A stretch of 64,000 nucleotides of DNA from Sporodiniella umbellata. Lineage: Eukaryota > Mucoromycota > Mucoromycetes > Mucorales > Rhizopodaceae. A model generated the notes under the pieces. It ran no database searches, was not told where the DNA came from, and was given only the letters and a program-made list of their open reading frames with translations. Both the position numbers and the translations under genes were made by a program. Below, one piece after another: positions 23,955 to 37,198 of this stretch (position 1 is its first letter; each line of letters begins with the position of its first letter). The DNA is taken from contig JAIXMR010000094.1 in assembly GCA_025677835.1 (NCBI GenBank), positions 47,038 through 111,037 of the forward strand, in the 5' to 3' direction.

Positions 23955-26503
23955 TACACATATATACCAACACTCTTTTCTTTTACACCTTTGTAAATAG
24001 TTCATAACTACTGATAGCAAAATAAAATTTTCTCAGACAAGCATCTGTGCTCTTCTTACATTCACTTTATCATTACGAGACTTTTGTCTTTGATATTGCT
24101 TTTTCTTTTTGGGCTATGAATGCACTGTAAATTTAAGAGTTAATATACAAAGTTCTAAGCTAAAAGAAAAGACAAAAGCTACGCTTCCTTTTTTTTTGGT
24201 TAGTGTTTTAGTGGTGATGTGTGTCAACTTTCAGCAAATATCGGTTTCTTCTGACTCAGAGGCAATCCCCGGATAGCTTGAGAGCTTTAGGCAAACTCTA
24301 ACTATGTACTTGATATAGGTGATGTAATCAAATTCTTTTCACATACCATTATTAATAGCTTCACAAAAAAAACGTTTTGAGCTTTTTTTTTTTGTTCTAA
24401 ACCGACACCTTTCTCAATTTCTAAAAAATACGTCTTTCCTGTCTGTAATATTGACGTGTATTCAAGTTCCAAAAAGCCTATTGAAAGCTATGTTATTGGC
24501 ATTAAAACATTGATCAGAACTTTGAAGCTAGTGTAATGTATATACCAAGCAGTATAGTAAACCAAATTAGGAAATGCTATTAGTCACATTGTAGTATGAA
24601 AGCTCATGTCTTGCCGAAAAATTAAGTCTGAGTCTACTGCACTGGGTTGTTATCAGAAAAGAGCATATGAATAACAAATGCTAAGTCTTTGACTACATGA
24701 TTCTGTCAAACGTTCGCCCAAAAGCTTCCGATATATCGGTAGCGCAAGGAATATTACAATCTTTTTTGAAAAAAGCTTGATAGTATGTATTGCTTCTCTT
24801 TTCGAATGCTCATATATTTTTAATAAACAATGGCCTTTTGCTAGATACCCATTGGCTTTTTTATTCTTTTTTTTTTTTTTTTTTTTTTCAAAAAAAAAAG
24901 ATTTAAAATCAGATTGTATCACTCCAACGTTACAACTGATTTTATGCAGCAAAACCAGTGTTGAAGATTTGAAAGAAATATTACACAACTTTATTATGGC
25001 ACATTTGGTTTTTCAAAGTATATATAACAATTGAGGCTATTTAATATCTATAGAATTTGAAGCAACTACCTTGTGAATAGTTTTCTTGAAAGAAACTGAA
25101 AGGTTTCCAAACTATATGAATATATTCTTAGATGTTATCTTGTAGTACCCTTTTTATACCTATTAATGACGTGATATACTATTTCAAATTTGTACCATAC
25201 AGATTACACAGCATTTTTTTTTTAAAAGATCAACGGGCTTACTGAAATCAAGGCGGATCTACTCTTTTGTATTTTAGTGAATGCTTATTTTCTCGCTTTC
25301 TTACAATTCAATGCTTTTTGTCAAAGCAACAACTGTTTTAGTTATATTACAGAGCGTCTTTCCCCACAAAGAAATAAAATAAAAAGCATGAGGTTAGTAG
25401 ATTCTAGATTCAGTTTTTAATACGTATGCTGTTTCTGGAAATATTTTAGGGTTTGGTTTTCAACAAATAGCCTTTTCAGTCAAAGTCAAAGCAAAGGTAA
25501 TATAGCCAATAAAGTCTATATTTAATGGGAAATAAGATCTAGGTGTCCCAGAATTTTTTTTTAAAAAAAAAAAAGTGGCTGAAAAACCTTCAAAAATAGC
25601 TGTGAGTATAAATAGACAATTAGTTACAGAAATGCGAGGTGGCTCGTTTGGATGATAATACACAAAATTGAAATGCATATAAATGTCTCCAGAAAATATT
25701 GATGTTCTATCTGGTCAGAGTTAACACTCCGACGAAACAAAGTAGAGCTTTGATGGGCTGGTAGATATGTCACCAGATTGAGTAAATCGAACTTGCACGT
25801 TGAAGATAGCAGCTAAAGTAAGATAAAACTGCACTTTGTTTATAAAAAATCACTGACTAAAATCTTCATTTTAATTTGTGTAATCGTTGTGGCTCGAAAT
25901 TGTATTCCAAAGATAGGGATTTCACTGCCATACCGTCCAAACCATGAGGGGAGAGTCATCAAAAACTTCTGAATAGTGGTCTTCAAATCAAAAACAATAG
26001 AAGCAAGCTTTAGCAACAAATGAAAGGCAAACATTTGTAAAGCCCTTTATATAAAGTGTTGAGACATAGTCAGTGTTGTGAAGGTAGTTAGACAAAAATG
26101 CTGATTCCAATGTGTCTTTGAAACCAGATGCCATTATTTCCATAGTTAAGCAGTCAAAGTTTAGCTGTGCCTTTAGGCGTATCGGATTCAAAAATTATGG
26201 AGCTGACATGAAAAGGATGGACTTGGCAAGAGTCGTTTTTTTAGCTATTGGTTGATACTTTCCTGAGTCTCCAATCTTATCCACAACTTCATTTTCCTAG
26301 ATAAATACTACAATAAAACCAACATAGGTAGAAAAAGTGGTAAAGATATCTCCAAAGAAAGCTCCATATCTTGCTTTTCGGTGATACGAAGGCAAATATT
26401 GGATGATGTTGCTTATTAGATGTTTACTACTTTAAGGTTTTGAAAGAAAAAAAAATGTTGCAGCAAATAAACCATTAATGTGTTATTTACAAAATTTATT
26501 GGT
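23955..26503. other. Intergenic, about 2.5 kb, with possible relic exons on minus strand
   Basis: Mostly AT-rich DNA with T-run/A-run palindromes (about 24866-24899, 25553-25572). On the minus strand at about 25840-26400 several adjoining frames look protein-like but are broken by stops (see findings). I annotate no gene. Confidence 0.4.
25840..26400 (-). pseudogene. Possible degraded gene or unresolved exons
   Basis: Reading the minus strand from about 26400 down: IIQYLPSYHRKARYGAFFGD + IFTTFSTYVGFIVVFI stop, ENEVVDKIGDSGKYQPIAKK + TTLAKSILFMSAP stop, LNPIRLKAQLNFDCLTMEIM + ASGFKDTLESAF..., then, in a neighbouring frame, LMTLPSWFGRYGSEIPIFGI. Each piece looks like a normal protein, but stops separate them and I can find only implausibly short introns (about 27 nt). 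No start codon is evident. It may be a pseudogene just downstream of the Clf1 gene, or an unusually intron-rich gene. Confidence 0.25.
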
Positions 26504-28734
26504 TTATGAATTGCTTTGGTTGTTTGCTTTCCAAGCTTGAGCCATTTGTAATATTTTGAGGGAGCGGTTTGGAGCTTGGTCATCAGGGAAAATGTAGTCA
26601 AAGTACTCTTCGTGAATGATGTTGTCCTCTGTAGAGTCCTTAGCCTCTCTTCTTTTCTTAACCACCTTAGGCATTTTCTTTTGTACAACCTCCTTAGTTT
26701 CCTCTGTACCATAATTTTCCTCAAACTCTTTCCAAGCTTCAAGTAGAATGACTCGCTAAAGAAAAAGAGGATTAGAGTTCTATTGTATTGTATTTGGAAT
26801 TTTTTCTTTACCTCATCCTTAAGTTCTTTTTCCTTCATCTTATCATAAGCTTTAGAAAAGATAGCTCGAGAACGCTTCGCGTTTTCGTCGCTTCCTTCAT
26901 CGCAGGGTATTGACAATTCAAATTGTGCAAAACTAATATATACTTTGACATGCTCTGTACGCTCCAGCAGTCGATGATAAAGATCTCTAGCTCTTTCATA
27001 TTCTTCTTCTGCAATTTCAAAGTCAATATATGCCTTCCAAAGTAGCTCTGGCATATCTAGTGCAGATTGTGCAATAGCCAAATCAAAAATAGCACGGCAT
27101 CTTTCAGTCTCACCCAAAACATCGCGTTCAAGCTCTGTAAATTTGATCCAAGCCGAGCAATTTGCAGGGTTAAATTCAAGATGCTTTGTGTATAACGTAC
27201 GACAGCGATCAAATTCTCTCATTTGGAACTCTAGATCGATATATCCATTGAAAAGCTTATTTTTAGGACACATACCAATGGCTCTTCCTAAAAGCTTTCT
27301 AGCCTGTTGTACATTGAGTTGACGTATTTCAAATTGCGCATACATTAGCCAAATTTTAGCAAAGGTAAACTGGTTATGAGGGATCAATCGTATGCACTGT
27401 TCATAAATTGCTCTTGTACGTTCAACATCATTTGTACTGAGTTCCTCATAAATAGCGTAGTTGATCCATAAATAAATATAGCGTCTCCAGTATCTTTTTT
27501 CTTCAGCAGGAGGTACTTGTCCGATGGCACGTTCATATACTTCACGTACCCGAGCTGAGTCTCCAGCAGATTCTTCTAGTTTGGCATAGTCAAACCATAC
27601 ATCATAGTTTTTAGGGTTCTCATCAATCTCTTGTTCATATTGTACACGCCGCTTGCCGATAACCACCTCTTCTATACCAGCCTTATCGCCATACTGCTTT
27701 TCAAAATTGGTATATTGGTTGTAGAGTGATTGCGATTTTGCTTTGGGTAGTCTTTCTAAACCGTATTTGAATATGACACGAGCTCTCTCAAACTATAAAT
27801 TTAATAGTAAATAGCCAAGCTCTCTTTCTTTACTTTTTTTTTTTCTTACCTCTTTTGCTTTAATTTCGAACTTTGCAAACGCAACCAATACCTTTTGATC
27901 CAGCTTTTCGTCACCCAAAAACTCCAAAGCAGCTGTATAAATCTCTCTACACTTGGCCATGTTGTTTTGTTCTTCTTCGAACTTTGCCCATTTAATCCAG
28001 TTGGCGGGTTCAGGGTGGATACTAACGAACCTTTCATAAACAGCTCTAGCTCGCTCCTTCTCGTTGTACCGTAACTCCATCTTGATATAAGCCATCCAAG
28101 AACTCTCTCCTGGTTCCCATTTCATCCAACGTTCAAACACATTTCTAGCTTTAGGCACTTCACCTAAGGTTTCCTCCATATATGTATATTTGTACCAAAA
28201 CTGGTCCATACGGGGCAACAGTGTCACTGCACGATCTAATAGGTTACGTGCGTGATTAACACTGCGATTTTTCAGTTCCATGTCTACATAACGAAGCCAA
28301 ATGGCAATGTTTCGCCATTCTACATCTAAAGCACGCTCGAAAACCGATCTTGCTCTTTGAAATTCCATCTGGCTTTCTTCCCAGTTGGCGTACTTTATCC
28401 AGTTGCTGATGTTTAAACGATTTTTTCGGATGTTGTCTTCGAACTCTTTACGTTTACGCTGTCTAAATTCAGAAAGCTCTTCCAAATCTGCGATTTTCTG
28501 TTGAGGAATGCTATGTGTGGGTTCCAAACGACGGTCATGAGCCTCTCGAAGAATTTGTTCAGCTGTAATCTGAATGGGAGCTGCACTCTTGTTCTTGACC
28601 TACTCGAAAGAAAAAAAAAAAAAAAAAAAAAAAAAAGAAAGGATCAATATAAGCTTACAAAGTTTCTCTAGTTGATATACCTTGGGAGGTCTAGGATTTT
28701 TGCCAAATCCACTGGTTGTTTCTTTGGATTCCAT
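26504..28734 (-). CDS. CLF1: Crooked-neck/Clf1 (CRNKL1) pre-mRNA splicing factor, HAT repeats
   Basis: Clf1 is a scaffold of the NineTeen/Prp19-associated complex in the spliceosome. The start at 28734 gives [20 protein letters not shown], an intron with a long poly-pyrimidine tract, then [20 protein letters not shown]. After this come many HAT repeats, each with paired W and Y residues: [79 protein letters not shown] and so on across the rest of the protein. The end, in the frame reached after the intron at about 26756-26812, is [20 protein letters not shown] followed by NS and a TAA at 26504-26506. Four introns. Very secure. Confidence 0.95.
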
Positions 28735-29545
28735 GGAGTTTGAAGGAAAAAAAAAAAAAGAGTGAAAAGCAACAGTGTTCCTCGTTGAAAAGAAATAATC
28801 GGAGTGTATATCTGAGAAGCCACAACACGTCATCCTATGCTTTTAGCAAAAAAAAAAAAAAAGTTTATGTCACAAACCAACGACAGTTGTACCTTAGAAG
28901 AATACGTTGGACATAGATTTTTTTTTTTTTAAAAAAAAAAAAAACATATAGCAGGACACCCTACTAAAGTAGGGTTTTTTTTTCGTAAAATTAAAAGCAG
29001 CATTTTTTTCAAAGATATCAGTTGTTGAGACGCGAAAAATTAAACAGTTTTTATAAATATTTTTTTACTGCCCCATTCTTTATGATTCAATAAGAGAGCC
29101 ATATTTTCTAAGAATTGGTTAATAGTTTGCTACTAACAGAAGCAAACATTTCGTTATGACGATAAAAATTTATACGAGAGGCTCTTTTATACGCGAGTTA
29201 TCTATAGGCTGTTCGGTACTGTTCAATAAAAAAAGAAGGGTAGATACAAAAATACTCAACAGCAAGATGGTCTGTGCTTGATATATGATTTTTGAACTAA
29301 AAGCTGTATTATTGTACAGTTGGTTGAGAAGTAGCCAAGTAGAGACTAAGGGATGATATGTCTACGTTTATAGATGGCAATTTATATATACCAATATTCT
29401 AGCGAACCGTGTACTTTATAAGGCTATGATATTGATCAAATGAGTGGAGTAAAAGGCCATCCTCGTGTCGTTAGTACCAATTCGTTAAGAGTTTTGATGT
29501 AACTAGGTTAATCTCTTCAAAACAGCTACTGGTAAGATAGACCGA

Positions 29546-29584
<39 letters not shown>

Positions 29585-30607
29585 GGCAATTGCACAGCTA
29601 CGGGGTGGTGAGCTGGTTCATGTACGCAAAAACATAAAATAAATAAACCGGAAATTGGTTATGGGTACCTTTATCTCTCTAGAATCTTTCAAATTCATAT
29701 TAACAAGATAAACTATACGTTTCACAAGGAAATACTATTGAATAAAAAGTAGTGGTAAAGACTAAAGAGTCTCAAATATGGTACACTTCAACATCTTTGC
29801 CTCTGCTTTTTAGATAAACATAGAATTAAAGACATGTGATGAATATGAGCGATTCTATAAAGAATCCAAGTAAAAACAAAGAAAAGCGAGAAATCAGATG
29901 TTGAAAACCACCCCATTGGCGATAGTGTGAGTTGCAGGAGGAAAGATATCACATTAGAGGCTTTGAGCCTGGTCCTATAATTAAAGCTCGTAGCGAAACA
30001 CAAGAATAAACGAAACGGCAAACTCGAAATCATTCCTGACTGAAGAGTTAGATCTTAAAGTTAGATTTTTTTTTTTCTTTCAAAAGAAGAAACAATGACC
30101 TACACAGTGCTCTACATATAGAAGTTTTGCTATTTTTATACTTTTAGATGATGCTCCTTTTTGACCTGATAAAGTCTTTTTTTTTTTTTTTTTTTTCTGT
30201 AGTGTATTTGCAAAGAAACTGTACTTTAACCTATGCTAAATCCTGATGGTCAATCTAACTTTGGTTGTATGTTTCAACAATCCAAGAATGTAAAGCGCCT
30301 ATGCGAATACAGAATTAAATTATATGTGCACATACGTGTACGTGAATCAGTACATCGACACATGCACAAGTAACTGTTATGAATGACTATTAGGTGATTT
30401 TTAAATGAAATAATAAAAAAAAAAAAAAAACATATCAATGTCGGTTATAATAGTTTTATAAACGTTTAAAAAGAAGATTTTACAGATATGATTAAAGTAT
30501 ATATGTATATATGGAGTGGGAATAAAAACAAAAGCATTTAGGCAGTATGGTAGAATCTGAATATATAAAAAGTCAATACGTTTTTATGTATATATATATA
30601 TATATGC
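28735..30607. other. Intergenic, about 1.9 kb, AT-rich with poly-T/poly-A palindromes
   Basis: Contains T-run/A-run palindromes at 28918-28944 and 29546-29584, a perfect 7-bp hairpin followed by a T-run at 28959-28983, and a TA run next to the IQGAP 3' end (about 30590-30605). Only short frames; I see no gene. Confidence 0.5.
28959..28983 (+). terminator. Hairpin plus T-run (intrinsic-terminator-like)
   Basis: CCCTACT-AA-AGTAGGG is a perfect 7-bp stem followed at once by nine T residues. In bacteria this would be a classic intrinsic terminator. In a fungal nuclear genome a T-run can stop RNA polymerase III, but there is no RNA gene visible upstream, so the role is unknown. Confidence 0.3.
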
Positions 30608-33600
30608 TTACTTTTTGTTGATCAAGTAGATCAAAAGATTGACATTTACAGTGGCCATACCATCCAACACCTTCATCGTATGTACACCTTCGAATTGAGT
30701 CTGAAGCAAGTCCTCGTAATGTACATCCACGTGTAAATCCTGAGTATTCAGCAAAGGAAAGTAACCTTCAAAAGTGATGATACCTGGACGGTCCATGGAT
30801 AGAATGATGGTAATCCGGCTATACATTTTGCTCGACACGCCGGCTAAATTGACAATGATACCACGATCATAAAGTGTCTTTGCTGAGTATTTGAACGAGC
30901 CAAATTTAGGAACCAAACCACGTTTTTGTAAATTTTTGATATGAAAGTATTGTCGAGTAAAAGGCAGCACAAATTTTTGCTTTTTGCCACGCTTTTCTGC
31001 CATATTCTTCATACAGCTATCAAGGTATTCTTTATAACTATCCCCTTGACCTACCAAAAAATTCTTTTTTTCTTCAAGGTGGTACAAGATCGTTTTTAGT
31101 TTCTTGATCTCTGCGTTTCTAAGTTTACGACGTTCTCCCTTTTTGGTGATATCAGTAGCAATCATATTGATGATGCTTTGGTATCCTGAGCTTTCAGAAA
31201 CAACACCATGTTGCATCAAATAAGCATGTAGTCTGGTTGCAAAAGACTTTAGTTTGGCAAAACTTAGGCTAATAAAAAAAAAAAAAAAAAAATGAATAGA
31301 CTGTTAGAAAAGAAAACGTGCGGTCCCTCCCAAGTACCTCTTTACGTCCATGGCTGCGTTTTGATAACCAAACTTGAAGTTTCTTTCACGATTGGCCATT
31401 TCAATTTCTTGATCTGTTCCTTTTGAAGGAAACTGCTCCTCTTTGACAGCTTCCCAAATACGTTCATGTTCTTGTGTGATGGGTTCATTCAAGATATGTT
31501 CAAGCGTAGGTCCTGATTGGACCTGAATGACAAGAATAATAAGGCGCTTCGTGTCCAGTAATAGCTTCTTGATGTCGCCTCCAGTTTCTATGGATAGGCC
31601 GTCTCTTCGGTCGATGAGGTCCAGACGAAGAAGATGTAGAGGTACAGTCAAATTGATATCCAGCGGAGCCTCGCCTAAATCCTGCAGGATGTCGTGAAGT
31701 ACTCCAGTTTTTTGATGTTCTACGTAGTCTGTGTGCTCCTGTAGTAGTTGATGAATATGATAGAGCTCAGTAGGATGAATATAGATTGTGGGTTTTTGAG
31801 TGCTGGTGTGATCTGCTAAAGGGTCCATTCCAAAGTGATCCTCAGGATCTTCTACATCTGTCACTATACACATACATACATTAATTGTGTTTTGCGAAAT
31901 ACATAGATCCATGAGCCTACTTACGGTTCATAAACCACTGCGCGAATTTCTTGTTTGATTCTCTTACATAACTATCCAATGAACTCAAGTGTAGGTTTCG
32001 AGAATCAAAGAGGTTCCCACTTGATATTTGTTGCAACATTTTTGAGATCTATAGAGTGTTTTAGTTGACAAAGAAGAGGGAAAGTGATGATGACCCAAGG
32101 GCGATTACCTCTGCTAGATTTTTTCTTTGAGTAGAAGAGACCTCACCATGAATAACGTCGTATTGTTCTGGTGCTGTGATGGCAGGACTCAGATAACGAT
32201 AGTAAACGAAATTACCCAAGGTTTTCACAATCTCATCGGGTGATTCCTCAGGGAAAGTTTCTTCCATAACCAACCTAAGTTCTCTTGCAATTGCACGCAT
32301 ACCGTAAGGCATGGCATCTGAAGCGCTGATGATTGCATTCATGAATTCGTCCGTGATCCTTTTAAGAGATTCAAGGTGATTCATCAAGATAAGAGAGACA
32401 TCAGAAGATTGAAGCGCCTCGGATTGACTCACGTTGAACGGGCGACTCGATGGGTGTCCTGTGGCTAGTTCCTCTTGATTGATACACTTTTGATAGATCA
32501 TCATTGGATTTGTTTCCAGGTCTAGTTCTCTATCTTTGATTACTTTTTGTACAAGCTGACTGAAAAGGCTATTGAAAAAGGCTCTTTCTTTTGCTCCTCT
32601 ATTTAAAAAAAAAAAAAAAAAAAGAGAGAGAGGTTAGTATTCTTGATGACTAGTATCTTGGCTTACCTGTTGACTTGGACCACTAGTTTCATAAAGGTAT
32701 AATTTCCACGCATGAATTCTTGAATACTCTGAACATGTCTCATCTCTTGCGTGATACAAGCCTGGTGTATATGTAAATAGGTAGATCTATCAATGTGAGA
32801 ATGCTTACCTTGCATAGATTGATCAGCAAGCATTCTTCTCTAGCATTGGTACCATAACCAAAGAGAGCGAGAACGGTAGCATCAATCTTTCTCTGACCTT
32901 TCTTTTCGCTATGGCCACCTGCTACGGACATGAGGCGAGCGAGGTAAGCCGGCTCGGTTTGTAAGAGATAGATCAGTTGTTGATAGAGTTCGAGTTTCTC
33001 GCGACTGGTTTTATCTACACTACGAAGATCATGGCTTTGGCCGGTCGAGACCAGTTCAGAGAATCTCTGTTGCTGTTGCATCTTGCGATGTGGGTTAAAA
33101 AAAGCATTACTGAGCTTGATCACCTCATCCAGACTGACTGCGTTTTTGAGCAAGAGCGCGATCTGGATATCGACCATGCTCACCTGGCTATCGAGCTGGT
33201 TATTTTCTCGAATAGACTCGATGACTTTCTGACGAAGTTCTTCAATCATCAGATCCTCATGAAAGTCCACATCATTATTGCTCAGCATATAGAGCACACT
33301 TTTGACGATACCGATATGGGGATTTTTATCTGACTTGAGCTGTTGTAACGCTTGCTCTTGGATTCTGGTCTGGGTATAACGTTTGAGGTTTTGGTCATGG
33401 CGTAGACGGACCAGATGTTTTCGAATCATGGCCTGTAACGAGATAACCCAGTCTTCAGGCGAACTGAAATAGTGAACCCGTTTCTCGCCTAGCTTCTGCT
33501 GTGTAGAAAAGGTATCGATCCTGCCCTGCGGGTTTTTCAGGAGATAGGATTGGTACGATTGATGATCCTTGATCTGCTGAAGTTTATTTTGGGCAATATA

Positions 33601-34970
33601 AGCACGTATACAACCTTGGGCCGTCACCAGCAGTTCATGGTTTTTGGGTCGAGTAAAGTGCCGGTCGAGTAAGCCTATCCTGGGGGCGGATCGAGGCTCA
33701 CCTGCTTGGTATCCCGCGGCCTGCGCAAGATCCAGGTCGCCCTCCGAATGACTTTGGAAAGAATCCTCGTCGTCTTCGTCCGTCAGTGGCTCATCTGCAA
33801 GCCTTGTCTGAAGGGTTTTGAAATTGGTCACCATTGGATGTGTTTCATCCAACGATTTCTCCAGACTGGTGTCTGAAAACCTCGATTCGTTGTCAGATTC
33901 GTAGTCCATCAGGTCAGGCATAGCGTGCGAGGGATGATGTGTGGTGCGGGAGATCCTGTGAGGCTCAAACAGAGGTTCTTCAATGGGTTGAAACGAATAT
34001 CGTTTGGCTTTCCCTCCGTTCAACTCCTTTTGAAGAGAAGAGCCCAGGTTATCAAAGTTAGGAATGGCTACTCCCAGTTGTTCCAAGCTACGATGGGTGG
34101 CTACCAGAACGTCGTCTGAAAAGTGGAACTTTCCGTTCAGGTTCTTGATCTTTGGCGCTGTTTGATTGGAGTGTAGCAAGTGACTTTGAAAGAGAGATGA
34201 GCGACCTCTGTTTTTGATTTTGGGGGGGGGGCAAGGTTTACCTTAAAGCGTGTATACAGTAAATCACTTTGGGCATATTCTTTCCATCGTATAAATCTAC
34301 CAATTCAAACCAGAAAATACTCGGTAGTCCTACAAGACCAAGTATTTTCAGAAAGGCGTTGATATTTTCGGATTGTAGAAATCTAAATTTGGCATCCTAA
34401 AAAGGGAGGGCAAAGAAATACTGAGATTTTGTTGGTGATGATTGTGATGACTGCTTACGCCTGATATAATACTCTGTATCACTCCGGGTTGAATACGCTG
34501 TGCCAGCTTTGCCAAAACCACACCTGTATGGAGTGTCTTTTCAACGTGTACGATGGATGCTTCCTTGTTGTCTTTGTCGTCGATTTTTTCCCCTAGAAAG
34601 CTCTCAATCCACCTAAGGTCACACACACACACACATCTATGTCAGAATTCCCTTATATGGTCCATTGTTTACTCTTTACTCAATCGCTTCACCAATATGA
34701 CAAAGGTATTCTTGCACTTGCAACAGATTTCTCATCTTGTCTACCCAACGGCCATCGTTTCGGGTTTGCTCTGCTCTAGACAAGCGTATACGGTCTAATG
34801 CCTAAGGTCAGTCATATGCTGAGACTATGGTTAGCTTTGTTTACTTGACATGCCTATCGATGGATTGATGAGTTCCCCTTCAAAAAAAAAAAAAAAAGAA
34901 AAGATAATTTACCAGCCACAGCATTTTCTTCGGAGAGTGTCATTTCAGGTACTTTGGCTATCATTTGCAT
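30608..34970 (-). CDS. IQGAP-family scaffold (CH domain, RasGAP-like domain, RasGAP_C)
   Basis: IQGAPs link Rho GTPases, actin and calmodulin and act in cytokinesis and polarity. Order of parts: a short leader (MQMIAKVPEMTLSEENAVAG at 34970); CH domain (WVDKMRNLLQVQEYLCHIG, WIESFLGEKIDDKDNKEAS, HTGVVLAKLAQRIQPGVIQS, FWFELVDLYDGKN); a charged middle with likely calmodulin-binding helices (AQGCIRAYIAQNKLQQIKD, WVISLQAMIRKHLVRLRHDQ); the GRD (GYGTNAREECLLINLCK, IQEFMRGNYTFMKLVVQVNR, NFVYYRYLSPAITAPEQYD, the last being the RasGAP signature); and RasGAP_C (VSESSGYQSIINMIATDITK to LLIYLINKK). About ten introns. The leader exon does not join the CH exon in frame by simple splicing, so the N-terminal start is uncertain. 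Confidence 0.88.
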
Positions 34971-35186
34971 CTTTTTTTTTTTAAAGAAAAATCAAAGAAA
35001 AATCAAAGAAAAAAAAAAGGGGGGGGAAAGGAATAAAGAAATACGAGAAAAAAACAAAACGAATAACAATAAAGATGGTAACAGTGACCGATATGGAGGA
35101 TGTTTTGAAAATTCTATATTAGGACATTTTGCCTTAATTTTTATCTATGGCCCTGAGAGGGGTATTGATTTTTTGTATATCAGAGC

Positions 35187-35220
<34 letters not shown>

Positions 35221-35312
35221 ACATATAAAGAGCTATTGGTTTCTAACCGGATTGTATGGGGATAGAACTGTATCAAAATCGATACGTGAAATAAGAAGAA
35301 AGAAAACAAAAC

Positions 35313-35345
<33 letters not shown>

Positions 35346-35554
35346 CGGATGTAAAGTGTCTACCTTTTACAAGATAACGTTTTGAAATATCTATTTTTGT
35401 AGATGGGAGGGAAAACCAACTCCCTTACAGATTTTGATATGACATCACTTGACTTGTAGGACAAAGGGTGTGTTCTCGTTTAATTTTAATTTCAGTTTTT
35501 CTTTGTTTTCTTTTTAATTTTTTGTTTTTTTAAAGGAAAAAAAAAAAAAGAAAG
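34971..35554. other. Intergenic between divergent genes, rich in long A-runs
   Basis: Lies between IQGAP (minus) and the severin gene (plus). Two A-runs of about 27 bases (35190-35219 and 35317-35345) and a shorter one near 35540 dominate. No gene; probably a shared promoter region. Confidence 0.5.
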
Positions 35555-37037
35555 ATGCTTAAAAACTCGACGTGGAGTAAATAAGAAGGGGGTAGTTTAT
35601 GTGAAAGGCTGATGATGATTGTATGTAGTTTTAGAGGAAACCAACCTGGCCAACTTTGGTTCGGAACTTGAGCGCCAACATCGTAAAGAAGAAGGTGAGC
35701 TTGAGATGGCTTGGAACTATGAAGGTTCACCTATTGGCCAAGAAACGTAAGAAAAACCAAAAAAAAAAAAAAAAAAAAACAACAACAACAACCTCTAGGC
35801 GAGCTAATCAACGCGTTTTTACCTCCCCAAAAAAAAAAAAAAAAAAGTGGTCTTTGGATCTGGCGAGTTCAAAAGTTCAAGTTGGTTGAGGTACCCCGAA
35901 GCCAATATGGACAATTTTATCAAGGAGACAGTTATATCGTTTTGAGTGTAAAAAGGAAAACAAACGTCAGATGTTTGAAGACTGATGTCTAGTCTAGTCT
36001 AGCAAGAAGGAAAACACGGATGGTCTGATTCATCATATCCACTTTTGGCTTGGGTTAGAGACGACCCAAGATGAGGCAGGGACAGCAGCCTACAAGACGG
36101 TTGAATTGGATGATTGTAAGGATAGGAGAGAGAACGTAAAGGAAAACTGACAGTCTTGGGGGGGGGGGTAGTTCTTGACACCTTGGCTTGTCAACACCGT
36201 GAGGTGCAACGTAGAGAATCAGGATTGTTCCAGAGTTACTTTGGACGTTTGACGTACTTGCAAGGAGGCTTTGAGAGTGGATTCCATCATGTGGAAGAAG
36301 AAGAAGAGCGTCCTACACGTCTTTTGAGAGTGCAGAAGCCGAAACGTTTGGAAGGCAGTCGCCGCCATAATGCAGTGGTCATTACCGAATGTGCGCTGAG
36401 CCATACCAGCCTTTGGTCTGGTGCGGTCTTTGTGTTGGATGCGGGTCAGGTGATCTATCAATGGCAGGGAAACAAAGCCAGTGGGATCGAGCGTGCAAAG
36501 GCAGCCGAGTTTATCTCTCAATTGATTTCCGAAAGAGACGGTCGAGGCGAGATGGTGATTGTAGGTAAAAAAAAAGTGAAAAGATGACTAAGAGGAGGGG
36601 ATGTGGCTGACGTACGAACAGAGCAAGATGCTGGGGATCATCAACGCGACTTTTTTGAAGCGTTAGGAGATGAAGGTACGATTGAAGATAGGGAAGAAAG
36701 TGAGGAAGAAGAGGTTGTGTCTCCCAAGAAGCTGCTGCGTCTCTCTGCCTCTGGACCGTTTGGCATGGGTCATTTGAAGTTTGAGGTGGTAGCAGAAGAA
36801 AAGGTGAGCAAGGAGATGTTTGATACCGAACATGTGTTTGTGTTTGATGTGGGTCACCAAGTATATGCATGGATTGGTAAGCATGCGAGCCGAAAAGAGC
36901 GTAAGCATGGACTAGAATATGCGCAAAAGTACGTACAATCCAGTGGTCGTTCCTCGTACATTCCTATTTGTCAGATTATCGAGGGCGGTGAAGACGAATT
37001 GTTTGAAGCCAGTTTAGAAGGTTGGCAAGGGTGGTAA
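35555..37037 (+). CDS. Severin/fragmin-type gelsolin-repeat actin-severing protein
   Basis: These proteins cut and cap actin filaments in a calcium-dependent way. The start at 35555 (MLKNSTW) joins over a 51-nt intron to [20 protein letters not shown]. The next splice skips an A-rich intron, to give [20 protein letters not shown], then [40 protein letters not shown], the first gelsolin repeat. The second repeat contains [40 protein letters not shown]; the third [60 protein letters not shown]. It stops at 37037. Three repeats and about 380 aa match severin rather than six-repeat gelsolin. Five introns. Confidence 0.88.
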
Positions 37038-37111
37038 AGCCCAAAGAAAAAAAAAGACAAGAAGAGAAAAGGGGAGGAGAGAATAAAGACAATCTGTTTT
37101 TTTTTTTTTTA

Positions 37112-37128
37112 ATATATGTGTATATATG

Positions 37129-37170
<42 letters not shown>
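37112..37170. repeat. Compound TA/TG microsatellite
   Basis: TATATG/TA repeats followed by a TG run, lying in the short spacer between two convergent genes (severin ends 37037, next gene ends 37199). Confidence 0.85.
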
Positions 37171-37198
37171 AATGTAGATAGAATCATTAAAAGGTTAT

